A stretch of DNA of 60,677 nt from Gammaproteobacteria bacterium (GCA_003353785.1 PIVX01000009.1:1-60677); one strand, 5' to 3'. Positions 27,530 to 36,517 are shown, counted from the first letter of the stretch. Translations and numbers: made by a program. The notes: generated by a model not told the origin, from the letters alone.

Positions 27530-28936
27530 ATGGCTTTTAGTTCTTTAGCGTTTATTTTTATTTTTTTCCCATTATTTTATATTTCTTACTTATTAAGTGT
27601 TCGTAATATTAAATTATCATATTGGATAATAATAGTTTTTAGCATAATTTTTTATTATGTAGGCGAGAAATGGTTAGTTATTCTTATGCTATTATCAGGA
27701 ACGTTTGATTATAACATAGCAAGAATGATTTTTTCGAATGCTAGTTCAAGTAAAAAAAATATTTTCCTATTAACTTTATCTGTTGTTTTAAATATAGTAC
27801 TATTATGCTATTTTAAATATGCAAATTTTATTATTGATTTGATAAATCAGTTGTTTGTTTTTTTTAATATCGGGATGTCCTGCAACTTCCTTGAAGTATC
27901 TTTACCAATAGGGATAAGTTTTTATACGTTTCAATCCATGAGCTATACTTTTGATGCTTACTACAGAAGGGTAGAGAAAGCATCTTTTCTAGAATATTTA
28001 ACATACTATACTATGTTCCCACAACTAGTAGCTGGGCCAATAGTTAGGTTTTCAGAAGTATCAAGAGATTTTAGAAATAACTTATTCAGAAAGATAAACT
28101 TAGAAAAAGGATTTGATAGGTTTCTTGTAGGTCTATTCCAAAAAATATTATTAGCAAATTTAGTAGCTCCATATGCTGATGCAATTTTTTCTATTGATTA
28201 CAATGAAATAGATACTTTGACAGCATGGGTAGGAGTAATTTGTTATGGGTTTCAGATTTATTTTGATTTTTCTGGTTATTCAAATATGGCAATAGGATTA
28301 GGGTTAATGCTTGGATTTCATTTTCCTGAGAATTTCAATTTTCCATATGCAGCTGATTCTATCCAAGAATTTTGGCGTAGATGGCACATGACTTTATCAA
28401 GATGGTTTAGAGATTACTTATATATCCCATTGGGAGGCAATCAAAAAGGCTATATTAGGACAAGTTTAAATGCCATGATTGTTTTTTGCCTTTGTGGTAT
28501 TTGGCATGGGGCTGAATTGACATTTGTTATATGGGGAGGGATTCATGGCTTTTTTATTAGTTTTGAAGCATTACTTAGAAAAATTAATCTATTTGCTATT
28601 CCCAGATTTTTTAAGCATATCTATACTATCACTGTGGTATCAATAGGATGGGCATTATTTCGCTCTGAAAATATCTCACAAGCATCTGTTTTTATAAAAA
28701 ACATGCTAATTTTTTCATTCAATACAACTAGTATATATACAATAGAGTTTTTAACCACTATGAAATTTATTTTACTAATTTCCACATGTATTATATTTTC
28801 ACTTCCTTGCGCTAAATATATTAATACACAAATCACTGGAACAGTTAGAAGTGTTTTATTTAGTTTTATATTTTTATCTTGTTCATTATTGTTTTTACTG
28901 GATGCTTATAATCCTTTTATCTATTTTAGGTTTTAA
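27530..28936 (+). CDS. MBOAT family O-acyltransferase (AlgI-like)
   Basis: A 468-residue polytopic inner-membrane protein of the membrane-bound O-acyltransferase family. Many hydrophobic segments are visible. The family core includes LPIGISFYTFQSMSYTFD near 124-141, WRRWHMTLSRWFRDYLYIP near 282-300 and the catalytic histidine in CGIWHGAELTF near 322-332. AlgI and PatA-type enzymes pass acetyl groups from the cytoplasm to the periplasm for polysaccharide O-acetylation. The next gene, two bases after the stop, is an AlgJ/AlgX-like partner, as expected for a two-protein acetylation machine. Confidence 0.92.
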   Translation: MAFSSLAFIFIFFPLFYISYLLSVRNIKLSYWIIIVFSIIFYYVGEKWLVILMLLSGTFDYNIARMIFSNASSSKKNIFLLTLSVVLNIVLLCYFKYANFIIDLINQLFVFFNIGMSCNFLEVSLPIGISFYTFQSMSYTFDAYYRRVEKASFLEYLTYYTMFPQLVAGPIVRFSEVSRDFRNNLFRKINLEKGFDRFLVGLFQKILLANLVAPYADAIFSIDYNEIDTLTAWVGVICYGFQIYFDFSGYSNMAIGLGLMLGFHFPENFNFPYAADSIQEFWRRWHMTLSRWFRDYLYIPLGGNQKGYIRTSLNAMIVFCLCGIWHGAELTFVIWGGIHGFFISFEALLRKINLFAIPRFFKHIYTITVVSIGWALFRSENISQASVFIKNMLIFSFNTTSIYTIEFLTTMKFILLISTCIIFSLPCAKYINTQITGTVRSVLFSFIFLSCSLLFLLDAYNPFIYFRF

Positions 28937-28938
28937 TA

Positions 28939-30081
28939 ATGCAAAAAAATAAATTATACCATGTATATTTAATATTGATATTTTCAATTCTTATGGGGGG
29001 AGATTTTATATATTCTTATTTCTATTCGAAGACTTTTGCTAAATATCATAAAATTAGTGGGAATAAATTGAAAGAATATTTCAACTATGAATTTATATTA
29101 CGCAAAAAAATTTCCATGAATATACCAATTTCTTTAATAAATCGAGCATTTGAGGAAAAAATGGATGTATTTGGCACAGCAATAGGAGGAAAAGATGGTT
29201 TTATGTTCTATAATTTCACTCATGCTCTTGGAAGAGTCACTTTTTCCAAAGAAGATAAAGTTTTTTGGGAAAATTATTTAAGAAAAAAAATTAATTCTTC
29301 CCTTGAAATCGGCAAATTCAAATATTATTTAATGATTGCACCGAATAAATCAACTATTTATCCAGAAAAAATGTTTTTTAATTATTATCCTCAAAATTTT
29401 TACAGAAATAAAAATGGTCTCGCACAGATTAGAAACATTATTAAAGAGAATAATTGGCATGAAAATTTTATTGATTTAGCGCCCAAGTTAATTGAGGGGA
29501 AACAGCAAGAAATGGTTTATTTTAGAACGGATACTCATTGGAATGCCGTTGGAGTTTTAATTGCCTTATCGGAATTATTTGCAATACTACATAAAAACTT
29601 TCCAGAACAAGTTGATGCATTTAGGTTAAAAAAATATTTAATTCCATCAGAGTTTAAATTGAGGAAATATCCTGGAGATTTATTATATTTTGCCTCTCTA
29701 GTTGCTGAACCAGAAGTATTATCCAAATACACTAAACAAGAAGCATCTAAGGTTAGCTTTACATATAGCCCCACCCCTAATTTTACTGATTTTACTTTCG
29801 AACAATACATTAATCAGAAAACAATAGTTATATCTGGGGGAAGTATTATTAATTTAAGAGTTTGGGTTATAGGAGATTCATTTAGTGTATCGCTAGGAAA
29901 TAGTATTCCAGATAATATTTTTAAACAGATAGTTTTTATAAAAAGAAATAGTGGACGGAATCCGCTGAGTGAGAAAATGTTGGTAGAAATTGCTAAGAAA
30001 TATGGCTCTCCTGATGTAATAGTAGATGAATTTGTTGAACGTGATTTGTATACTTTAGATAGAGTTAAAAAAGTTTTTTAA
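28939..30081 (+). CDS. AlgJ/AlgX-like SGNH O-acetyltransferase partner
   Basis: A 380-residue protein with an N-terminal signal anchor (about residues 8-28) and a periplasmic SGNH-hydrolase-like domain. The catalytic-type motifs are TDTHWN near 197-202 (Asp-His pair) and GDSFS near 313-317 (serine nucleophile). AlgJ and AlgX act with the MBOAT protein AlgI to acetylate alginate; here the target is presumably the rhamnose-containing glycan. It is tightly linked to the MBOAT gene (two-base gap). I call it by architecture and do not claim alginate synthesis, since no other alginate genes are present. Confidence 0.85.
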   Translation: MQKNKLYHVYLILIFSILMGGDFIYSYFYSKTFAKYHKISGNKLKEYFNYEFILRKKISMNIPISLINRAFEEKMDVFGTAIGGKDGFMFYNFTHALGRVTFSKEDKVFWENYLRKKINSSLEIGKFKYYLMIAPNKSTIYPEKMFFNYYPQNFYRNKNGLAQIRNIIKENNWHENFIDLAPKLIEGKQQEMVYFRTDTHWNAVGVLIALSELFAILHKNFPEQVDAFRLKKYLIPSEFKLRKYPGDLLYFASLVAEPEVLSKYTKQEASKVSFTYSPTPNFTDFTFEQYINQKTIVISGGSIINLRVWVIGDSFSVSLGNSIPDNIFKQIVFIKRNSGRNPLSEKMLVEIAKKYGSPDVIVDEFVERDLYTLDRVKKVF

Positions 30082-30403
30082 CATCTTGATTATAGGTTTT
30101 TCTGAATTAGAAAGTAGAAGATCTTATTAGATTACAACATTCTAAACAAAATGCCTCTAATCTCTTATGCATAAATCTTTTTTTAGCATAATAAGAAACT
30201 AGATAGTTCTATAAATACGTAGCTCATAACCATTAAGTTAAGAAAAATATTGAGCCAAGTTATTGATTACAACTTTACATACTTATGACTAGTAATAAAT
30301 GTACAAATTTCGGTACTTACAATGAATAAAAATCTTTCCAGATATCTGATATAATGGTATTATTCTAAATATTATTTATTAAAAATCAATTTACTCTAAA
30401 GTT
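30082..30403. other. 322-bp intergenic region
   Basis: No gene seen. TTATGC at 30165-30170 pairs with GCATAA at 30186-30191 around a T-rich loop, a weak terminator candidate for the AlgJ-like gene. TGATATAATGG near 30347 contains a TATAAT that could be the -10 of the dioxygenase gene at 30404. Confidence 0.35.
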
Positions 30404-31255
30404 ATGCTTACTACTGAATTTGAAAAAAATGGTTTTTTTATTATAAGGAAGGCTATTGAACAAGACCTGATTGACAAGGCAAATGCTCAAATAAATGAAT
30501 TTAAGCTTCATAATTATTCCAAGCTAAACAAATACAACATTTTTGTTGAAAATATGTTTCAAAGGGTTGTTGACTTACATTTGTCTATTAAGACACTTCA
30601 GGAAATTTTTTCAAATGCTATGGATGCAGGACATGAAATTTGCGATCAATATGGTGAAGCGACTCTATATACATCTTTATTTTTTGAGATTGGAAGTCAG
30701 CAGCCTTTGCATCGTGACACACCGTATTTTTATTCTGGCTCTAAGAATGGTTATTTGGGTGTATGGGTAGCGCTTGATGATACAGATGAAAATAATGGGG
30801 CGTTAATAGCAGTTGAAGGAAGTCACAAGCTACCTGAACCAAACCTTGAAGAGCTGAAAAATAATTTTTATCCGAATGAAGATGTTCCGAGTATGTCAAC
30901 TCCACTGTTCAATGCATATAATGAAAGTTTATTGAAAGAAGCAAATGATAGGGAACTTACTATTAAGAAATGCTTTGTTAATAGAGGAGATATGATAATT
31001 TGGCACCCATCAACTTTACATGGTGGACTTCCTCACAATGATAAAACTCGAACGAGACGTTCTTTTGTTATGCACATTACCCCTCGCAATATGCCAATGA
31101 AACACATGGACTATTTTTTTCACCGTGACAAACCTATTGGAAAAGTTAAGAGGAAATATCGAAAAATAGTAGGTGGGCGTCTGATTAACGATGGCAAGCT
31201 CATAGATTTTGCTCACAAGAAGAGCTTTACTGTTAAAGAGCTAGGTAATTTTTGA
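30404..31255 (+). CDS. PhyH-type Fe(II)/2-oxoglutarate dioxygenase
   Basis: A 283-residue phytanoyl-CoA-dioxygenase-like protein. It opens with FEKNGFFIIRKAI, has the iron-binding HxD in PLHRDTPY near 102-107, and the distal histidine in HPSTLHGGLPHN near 201-212, followed by basic TRTRRSF for 2-oxoglutarate binding. Family members hydroxylate varied small molecules. Its presence at the end of a polysaccharide island suggests hydroxylation of a sugar-linked acyl chain or lipid, but this is a guess from position. The C-terminus is strongly basic. Confidence 0.75.
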   Translation: MLTTEFEKNGFFIIRKAIEQDLIDKANAQINEFKLHNYSKLNKYNIFVENMFQRVVDLHLSIKTLQEIFSNAMDAGHEICDQYGEATLYTSLFFEIGSQQPLHRDTPYFYSGSKNGYLGVWVALDDTDENNGALIAVEGSHKLPEPNLEELKNNFYPNEDVPSMSTPLFNAYNESLLKEANDRELTIKKCFVNRGDMIIWHPSTLHGGLPHNDKTRTRRSFVMHITPRNMPMKHMDYFFHRDKPIGKVKRKYRKIVGGRLINDGKLIDFAHKKSFTVKELGNF

Positions 31256-31448
31256 GTAGCTCTCTTATTTTAATCTAAGAACTTAATTCCAAAAAGGTAA
31301 GCATACATGAAATTATTACGATGTCTATCTCATTATTTATTACAAATTCAAATTTCTAGCGTTAATACTATTGGAATACATCTGGAAATCAATTCATTGT
31401 AAAAAACATAAAACACAAAGATATAACAAATCTATATAGGTTATCGAA

Positions 31449-32372
31449 ATGTATCTAAAACGCAAAATAATAATTATATTTTTTTCTTTTTTATTTTTCG
31501 CGAATTGTTTGGCTGAGCAACAAAGAGATATCATTATAGTTATTGGCATGCATCGATCTGGAACTAGTGTTTTGACTAGGGCTTTAGAAGTGTTGGATAT
31601 ATATTTGGGGGAAAATCTTATGTCGGGGCATTTGGGAATTAATGATAAAGGTTTTTATGAAGATTTAGATATATATAAAATCAATGTAAGTATATTAGAG
31701 AAATTAGGATGTGATTGGTCTAATTTAACAGGGTTACAAGATGAGAAATTAAATTCAAAAGAGCTTCATACCTTAAAAAGAGAAGCAAAAGAATTGATAA
31801 CAAAAAAATTTCTTGAATCTCAAATGAGAAAATTTGCTTTTAAAGATCCTAGAACTTCTGTATTATTACCATTTTGGCAAAAAATTTTTGAAGAGTTGGG
31901 AATAAAAATTTACTATATTGTTTCTTTGAGGAACCCATTGGACGTTGCTAAATCTTTGTATAAAAGGGATGGTTTTTCATATGAGAAATCCTCCATGTTA
32001 TGGATAAATTATTATATATCAATAATAGAACATATTAAAGATAAAAAATATGTATGGGTAACGTATGAAGGTATAATGAGTGATACAAAAAAGGAAATAC
32101 TTTCAATAGCTGATTTTTTAGGTATTTCTAAAAAGTTAAATATTAATAAGAAGAAGTTTTTGCAGTATAAACAAACTTTCCTAGAAAAAAAATTGCACCA
32201 TAATAATTCTGGTTTTACAAGTTTAAAGAACTCTGGATTACCAGATTTTGTCACTAAAGCATATTTTTTAATGTTACAAATTCATGAAAAAAAATTGAAA
32301 TTAGATTCTAATTTTTTTATCAAGAAATGGGAAAAAATAAAAACATCAGCTCTGAACCACCAATCGTCGTAA
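31449..32372 (+). CDS. Sulfotransferase-like protein with an N-terminal signal peptide
   Basis: A 307-residue protein of the P-loop sulfotransferase fold. The PAPS-binding loop IGMHRSGTSVLTRALE lies at about 32-47, and the second PAPS-binding segment IYYIVSLRNPLDVAKSLYKR near 157-176. Before the P-loop is a perfect signal-peptide layout: KRK, a hydrophobic run to residue 19, and CLA-E as a likely cleavage site. Sulfotransferases need cytosolic PAPS, so an exported bacterial one is unexpected unless it works in a host compartment or the segment is a membrane anchor. The call rests on motifs; activity is unproved. Confidence 0.7.
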   Translation: MYLKRKIIIIFFSFLFFANCLAEQQRDIIIVIGMHRSGTSVLTRALEVLDIYLGENLMSGHLGINDKGFYEDLDIYKINVSILEKLGCDWSNLTGLQDEKLNSKELHTLKREAKELITKKFLESQMRKFAFKDPRTSVLLPFWQKIFEELGIKIYYIVSLRNPLDVAKSLYKRDGFSYEKSSMLWINYYISIIEHIKDKKYVWVTYEGIMSDTKKEILSIADFLGISKKLNINKKKFLQYKQTFLEKKLHHNNSGFTSLKNSGLPDFVTKAYFLMLQIHEKKLKLDSNFFIKKWEKIKTSALNHQSS

Positions 32373-32723
32373 TTTCTGATTTTTATCAATTTTCATTTTT
32401 ACTATATGAATGGCAACGATACTGCTTGTAGCCTATTTGAGTTTTAGTGGAACATTCATAAATATTTTTTGAGTCACAGTGGGGGCAATTTATATATATC
32501 CTAGCAATTGATTAATATATCACTCCAAAATATAGTATTTATACTTGTTGGATAATATTTGTGCTTGATTTTGACAGAACACATAAGTGCTAATAAATGA
32601 AGCAAATTAGATCCTACCTAGGAGATAAGAGCTAAAGTTAATTTAGGACAATTGGTATTGATTTTACCAAAAAAAAACATATAAGTAATATAAAGGTAGA
32701 GATTAAATAAAATGGAGAAGAAA
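32373..32723. other. Gap with an IS6-like fragment and the upstream region of the Hsp20 gene
   Basis: The first half is the IS6-like remnant at 32406-32581 (listed separately). The second half, 32582-32723, has no visible sigma-32-type promoter. AGGTAGAG near 32694-32701 is a weak ribosome-binding candidate for the first ATG at 32712. Confidence 0.4.
32406..32581 (-). mobile_element. IS6/IS240-like left-end remnant (copy C)
   Basis: On the minus strand this begins with the terminal GTTCTGTCAAAA and runs about 176 bases with high identity to copies at 13158-13335 and 16827-16983. It encodes the same N-terminal zinc-finger-like NCPHCDSKNIYECSTKTQIG, but the start codon is ATA instead of ATG, and the sequence ends after about 33 codons. 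It is a truncated, non-coding scar. Confidence 0.75.
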
Positions 32724-33191
32724 ATGCAAAAAAAAATATGGTGGTTAATGTTCATTACGTTAGTTGTTTGTGGGGCAAATGCTTATCGGCAGCCTTATGT
32801 CTTTGATCTTGATGCTCTTAGTCCATTTTTTACCGATACTAGTAGAATTATAGATAGAATGTGTAGAGATAATTTTTTAGCTACTGACATTAAGAGTGAG
32901 GCTGAAAAATATAAAATAAAAATAGATGTTCCAGGTATTAAAAAAAATGATATTAAGGCAATCCTTAAAGAAAGTATTTTATATATAGAAGTAAATGTTA
33001 AAGAGAATTATAATGAGGGTGAATATATTTTAAGAGAACGTAGTTTTGGCGAAAATAAAATATCTAGAAGTTTTAAATTACGCGATGCGGATCCAAATGG
33101 TGAAATTAAGAGTGAATTAAAAAAAGGAGTTTTGTTTATAGAAGTACAGAAAAATAAGCAAAAAACTGTACGTGAAATTAAGATAATGTAG
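32724..33191 (+). CDS. Exported small heat-shock protein (Hsp20 / alpha-crystallin)
   Basis: From ATG 32724 the product is 155 residues: a Sec-type signal peptide (MQKKIWWLMFITLVVCGANA, cleaving before YRQ) and then an alpha-crystallin domain from about 50. It includes YKIKIDVPGIKKNDIKAILK, LRERSFGENKISRSFKLRD and the C-terminal LKKGVLFIEVQK. I prefer this start because GGAG at 32714-32717 sits six bases before it; an upstream ATG at 32712 adds MEKK and keeps the signal. Normal Hsp20 chaperones are cytosolic holdases, so the signal peptide suggests a periplasmic or secreted form. Confidence is high for the domain, moderate for export. Confidence 0.85.
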   Translation: MQKKIWWLMFITLVVCGANAYRQPYVFDLDALSPFFTDTSRIIDRMCRDNFLATDIKSEAEKYKIKIDVPGIKKNDIKAILKESILYIEVNVKENYNEGEYILRERSFGENKISRSFKLRDADPNGEIKSELKKGVLFIEVQKNKQKTVREIKIM

Positions 33192-33417
33192 TAAATATTT
33201 CTTGTAATACATTAGATGGGGATTATATACTTGTTACCCAAGATGCTTCTAAAAACTGGGCAAATAGTGTAAAATTGTGGTTATGAGAAAGGCACAAACA
33301 TTATCAATATCTAGTTTCATGAATCTTTTTCTAACTGAGAAAAAAGCAACTTAATTTTTTGAAAATCAAATATTGGGTGAAACTTCACCTAGACTAAAAT
33401 GTAGAAAGGATTTCAGT
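33192..33417. other. Non-coding stretch before the IS1595-like remnant
   Basis: On + a frame from 33192 reads NTLDGDYILVTQDASKNWAN and stops; it may be a gene relic but I cannot assign it. Nothing else is recognisable. Confidence 0.25.
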
Positions 33418-33561
33418 AAAAAACAACTTGTCTAGATATGCAAATGAGTTTACATTTAGATTAAATGAAGGAAGCTGTCAAATAGATACGATTGATAGAA
33501 TAAACGGCTTGGTTGTAAATACAATAGGTAAACAAATAACATACAAAGAGTTAATAGCGTA
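33418..33561 (+). pseudogene. C-terminal tail of an IS1595/ISXO2-like transposase
   Basis: Read on +, about 45 codons from LSRYANEFTFRLNEGSCQID to GKQITYKELIA-stop match the conserved C-terminus of ISXO2-type transposases. Only the tail remains. It ends immediately before the ATG of the restriction-modification gene at 33562, so the RM genes may have been carried in, or lie next to an insertion scar. Confidence 0.7.
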
Positions 33562-35460
33562 ATGGTAAATGAAAGAATAACAGACTTTTTTATTGGTGAT
33601 TTGCTCGCTAATGTCAAAATTGACTTCACTCCAAACGGCAGCAATATCAGAGAAATTCAAGACGCATTAAAAACCGCTTCCAAAAAAAGAACTGGTAGAG
33701 CAGGATTTCCAGAGTTCACAGCAATATCAAAGGAATTCATTTTGGTTGTTGAAGACAAGGCAAGTCTTGATGACCAAGTTAATTATGAAGATGATGGCCA
33801 AACGATTTTAGCCACTGACAATAAATCAATTACCAAATTTGCCGAAAATGGAGCCTTACACTATGCTAATGAAATTCTTGCCAAAACCTATTTTAAAAAA
33901 ATCTTCGCCTTTGGATGTTCTGGTAATGAAAAACACCATATTATCCGACCTATCTATGTAGATGCAAGTGGGTATAAACTTTTACAACCCGTCGAAAATT
34001 TTGAAAATTTTTCAGCTGACAATATAGAAAAATATTACCGAGAACAAATTTTGGGTGAAATCCCTCCAGAGGTTTTGGCAACAGAGGAACTAATAAAAAA
34101 AGCAACCGAGTTGCATGAAGCATTGCGGAATTATGGCCAATTGGGAGAGAATGAAAAGCCGTTAGTAGTTTCTGCTATTTTATTGGCTTTAAGTGATGAG
34201 AACAATTTTAGATCTTCAAATTTAACAGGAGATAATATTAATACTGATGGGAATAAAATTTTTGCGAGCATCGATACTTATATGAGGAGAGTTGAAGTAA
34301 CCCCTGATACCAAAAAAGAAAAGGTTCTTAATCAATTCAATATAATAAAAGATAGGACTCTTCTAAACCAGATTGACCCAAGATTGGCAAAAACTCCATT
34401 AAGATTTTTCACGGAATTTTTAGAAGAAAATATTCTAGCGCTAGTTAAAGAAAATACAAAAGAAGATGTATTAGGATTGTTTTATGGGGAGTTTATCCGT
34501 TTTAGTGGTGGGGATGGGCAAACCTTAGGCGTAGTATTAACCCCGAGTCATATCACAGAATTATTTTGTGATATGGTGGATTTAAAACCTGATGACAGAG
34601 TATTTGATCCTTGTTGTGGAACTTCTGGTTTTCTTATAGCAGCTTTACACAAAATGCTCCTTCAGGTGACTGACAAAAAAGAAGAAGAGCAAATAAAAAA
34701 GAACCAACTGCACGGGATAGAAATACGTGAAGATATGTTTTCTATTGCCACCACTAATATGATTTTACGAGGTGATGGTAAAAGCAATCTTGAAAACAAA
34801 GATTTCTTAAAACAACTCATTGAAGATCTAAGGGAAAAGAACTATTCCGTTGGTTTTATGAACCCACCATATTCCCAAGCCAAGAGTAAAGACACATTCC
34901 ATCTTTCTGAAATACATTTTATTGAACATTTGCTCGACGGATTGGCTAACAATGCAAGATGTGTAGTGATTGTTCCGCAATCTACAATGGTAGGCAAAAG
35001 TAAAATAGACAAACAGGTAAAGAAACGAATTCTTGACAAGCACACTTTGGAAGGCGTAATCACCCTCAATAAAGAAACCTTTTATGGTGTAGGTACTAAT
35101 CCTTGTTTAGCGATATTTACTGCCTACAAACCGCATTCAAATAAAAAATATTGTAAGTTCATCAATTATGAAGATGATGGCTTTACGGTACGCAAACATG
35201 TAGGGTTAGTAGAAACCGAAAGAGCCAAAGAACGAAAATCCCACTTGTTACATGTATGGCTAGATGATGCCCCAGCAGAAAGTAAATTTATGGTAAAGAC
35301 TACCGTAGAACCAGATGATGAGTGGTTACACTCGTTCTATTACTTTAATGACGAGATACCAAAGCCAGAAGACTTCGAAAAAACCATTACTGACTATCTT
35401 ACTTTTAAGTTCAATATGATTATGCAAGGCAGACAATACCTGTTTGAAAATGACAACTAG
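33562..35460 (+). CDS. Bifunctional restriction-methyltransferase subunit, BcgI A-like
   Basis: A 632-residue protein. The N-terminal part has a PD-(D/E)xK nuclease-like core: PE at 50-51 and VVEDK at 62-66, with a second conserved YANEILAKTYFKKIFAFG. The C-terminal part is a type I/IIB adenine methyltransferase (HsdM_N helical region from about 250; DPCCGTSGF near 352-360 for SAM; NPPYS near 434-438 as the catalytic motif IV). The layout and size match BcgI subunit A (about 637 residues), which cuts on both sides of its site. The partner specificity gene follows directly. An IS tail sits at its 5' side, in keeping with horizontal acquisition. Confidence 0.8.
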   Translation: MVNERITDFFIGDLLANVKIDFTPNGSNIREIQDALKTASKKRTGRAGFPEFTAISKEFILVVEDKASLDDQVNYEDDGQTILATDNKSITKFAENGALHYANEILAKTYFKKIFAFGCSGNEKHHIIRPIYVDASGYKLLQPVENFENFSADNIEKYYREQILGEIPPEVLATEELIKKATELHEALRNYGQLGENEKPLVVSAILLALSDENNFRSSNLTGDNINTDGNKIFASIDTYMRRVEVTPDTKKEKVLNQFNIIKDRTLLNQIDPRLAKTPLRFFTEFLEENILALVKENTKEDVLGLFYGEFIRFSGGDGQTLGVVLTPSHITELFCDMVDLKPDDRVFDPCCGTSGFLIAALHKMLLQVTDKKEEEQIKKNQLHGIEIREDMFSIATTNMILRGDGKSNLENKDFLKQLIEDLREKNYSVGFMNPPYSQAKSKDTFHLSEIHFIEHLLDGLANNARCVVIVPQSTMVGKSKIDKQVKKRILDKHTLEGVITLNKETFYGVGTNPCLAIFTAYKPHSNKKYCKFINYEDDGFTVRKHVGLVETERAKERKSHLLHVWLDDAPAESKFMVKTTVEPDDEWLHSFYYFNDEIPKPEDFEKTITDYLTFKFNMIMQGRQYLFENDN

Positions 35461-36517
35461 TATGAAAGTGGACTTGAAAAATATAGAGTGGGGTGAGTTT
35501 TTAATAGGCAATATTTTTTTAGTATCAACAGGATCTTTATTACCAAAGGAAATCTTAAAAAATGGGAAAATTGCAAGAATTACGGCAACGAATTTAAATA
35601 ATGGTGTTTTTGATTATTACCAAAAAGTTAATCATAAAAATTATCGAGAATTAACTAATTTTATTTCTGTTTCTTTTTTAGGTTCAGTATTCTACCATCC
35701 ATATACTGCAAGTTTGGATATGAAAATTCATTCTATTCAAATTCCAGATCAAAGGCTTAATAAATACTTAGCTGAATTTCTTGTTTTGGTCTTTAAAAGA
35801 ACAGTTTCTATTTTTTCTTATGGTGATCAACTTTCAAGTAGTGATTTGCCCAAAAAGAAAATTCTTCTTCCCATCACTATTACAGGCAAACCTGACTATG
35901 CTTTTATGAAAGCTTATATGTGGCAAAAAGAGCAAGAGAAATTAGAACAATACCATAATTACATTAAAAAACGCCTCGAACTACTCAAAGATTACCAAGC
36001 AGTAGAACCATTGAGTAAAAAAGAATGGGGAAAATTTGAACTTGGAAAGTTATTTGAATTATCGCAGGGTAAATCAAAAGGATTGAATCATTTAACAAAA
36101 AGCCGTATTGGAGTAAACTATCTGGGTGCAACAAATCTAAACAATGGAGTTTTATGTCAAGTAATTGAAGATAAAAAACTTATCCACAAGGGTGATTCAA
36201 TTGCGTTTATCAGAAATGGGGAAGGTTCGATGGGATATTCTGTTTATAAAGCTGAATCCTTCATTGCAACTTCCGATATTTCGGTCGGATATAACCCCAA
36301 ACTAAATAGTTTTATTGGAACATTTATAACAACTGTTGCAGACAAAGTAAGAGGTAAATATAACTTTGGATATAAGAGAAGTGGAAATAGATTGGCAAAG
36401 GAAAAATTGCTATTACCACAAACTAAAAACCAAGAACCTGATTACCAGTATATGGAAAACTATATGAAGCAATTGGAGTATGATAAATTAGTAAAGTATT
36501 TACAATATATTGAATAG
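35450..36517 (+). CDS. DNA-specificity subunit, BcgI B / HsdS-like
   Basis: About 355 residues with two target-recognition halves separated by a helical spacer. The first begins WGEFLIGNIFLVSTGS with ATNLNNGVFDYY; the second begins EWGKFELGKLFELSQGKSKG with ATNLNNGVLC; KEQEKLEQYHNYIKKRLELL near 160-180 is the first coiled spacer and KQLEYDKLVKYLQYIE closes the protein. I place the start at ATG 35450, overlapping the end of the methyltransferase gene by 11 bases; TTG 35444 and ATG 35462 are alternatives. BcgI B is about 341 residues, so size supports a type IIB system. The recognition sequence cannot be predicted. Confidence 0.8.
   Translation: MTTSMKVDLKNIEWGEFLIGNIFLVSTGSLLPKEILKNGKIARITATNLNNGVFDYYQKVNHKNYRELTNFISVSFLGSVFYHPYTASLDMKIHSIQIPDQRLNKYLAEFLVLVFKRTVSIFSYGDQLSSSDLPKKKILLPITITGKPDYAFMKAYMWQKEQEKLEQYHNYIKKRLELLKDYQAVEPLSKKEWGKFELGKLFELSQGKSKGLNHLTKSRIGVNYLGATNLNNGVLCQVIEDKKLIHKGDSIAFIRNGEGSMGYSVYKAESFIATSDISVGYNPKLNSFIGTFITTVADKVRGKYNFGYKRSGNRLAKEKLLLPQTKNQEPDYQYMENYMKQLEYDKLVKYLQYIE

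Noticed and set aside
28939..30081. Naming the acetylation pair algI and algJ
   Set aside because: Other alginate genes are absent, so alginate-specific symbols would mislead.
33456..33660. Two minus-strand frames of about 60 residues
   Set aside because: They lie antisense to the transposase tail and the start of the restriction gene and have no features of their own.
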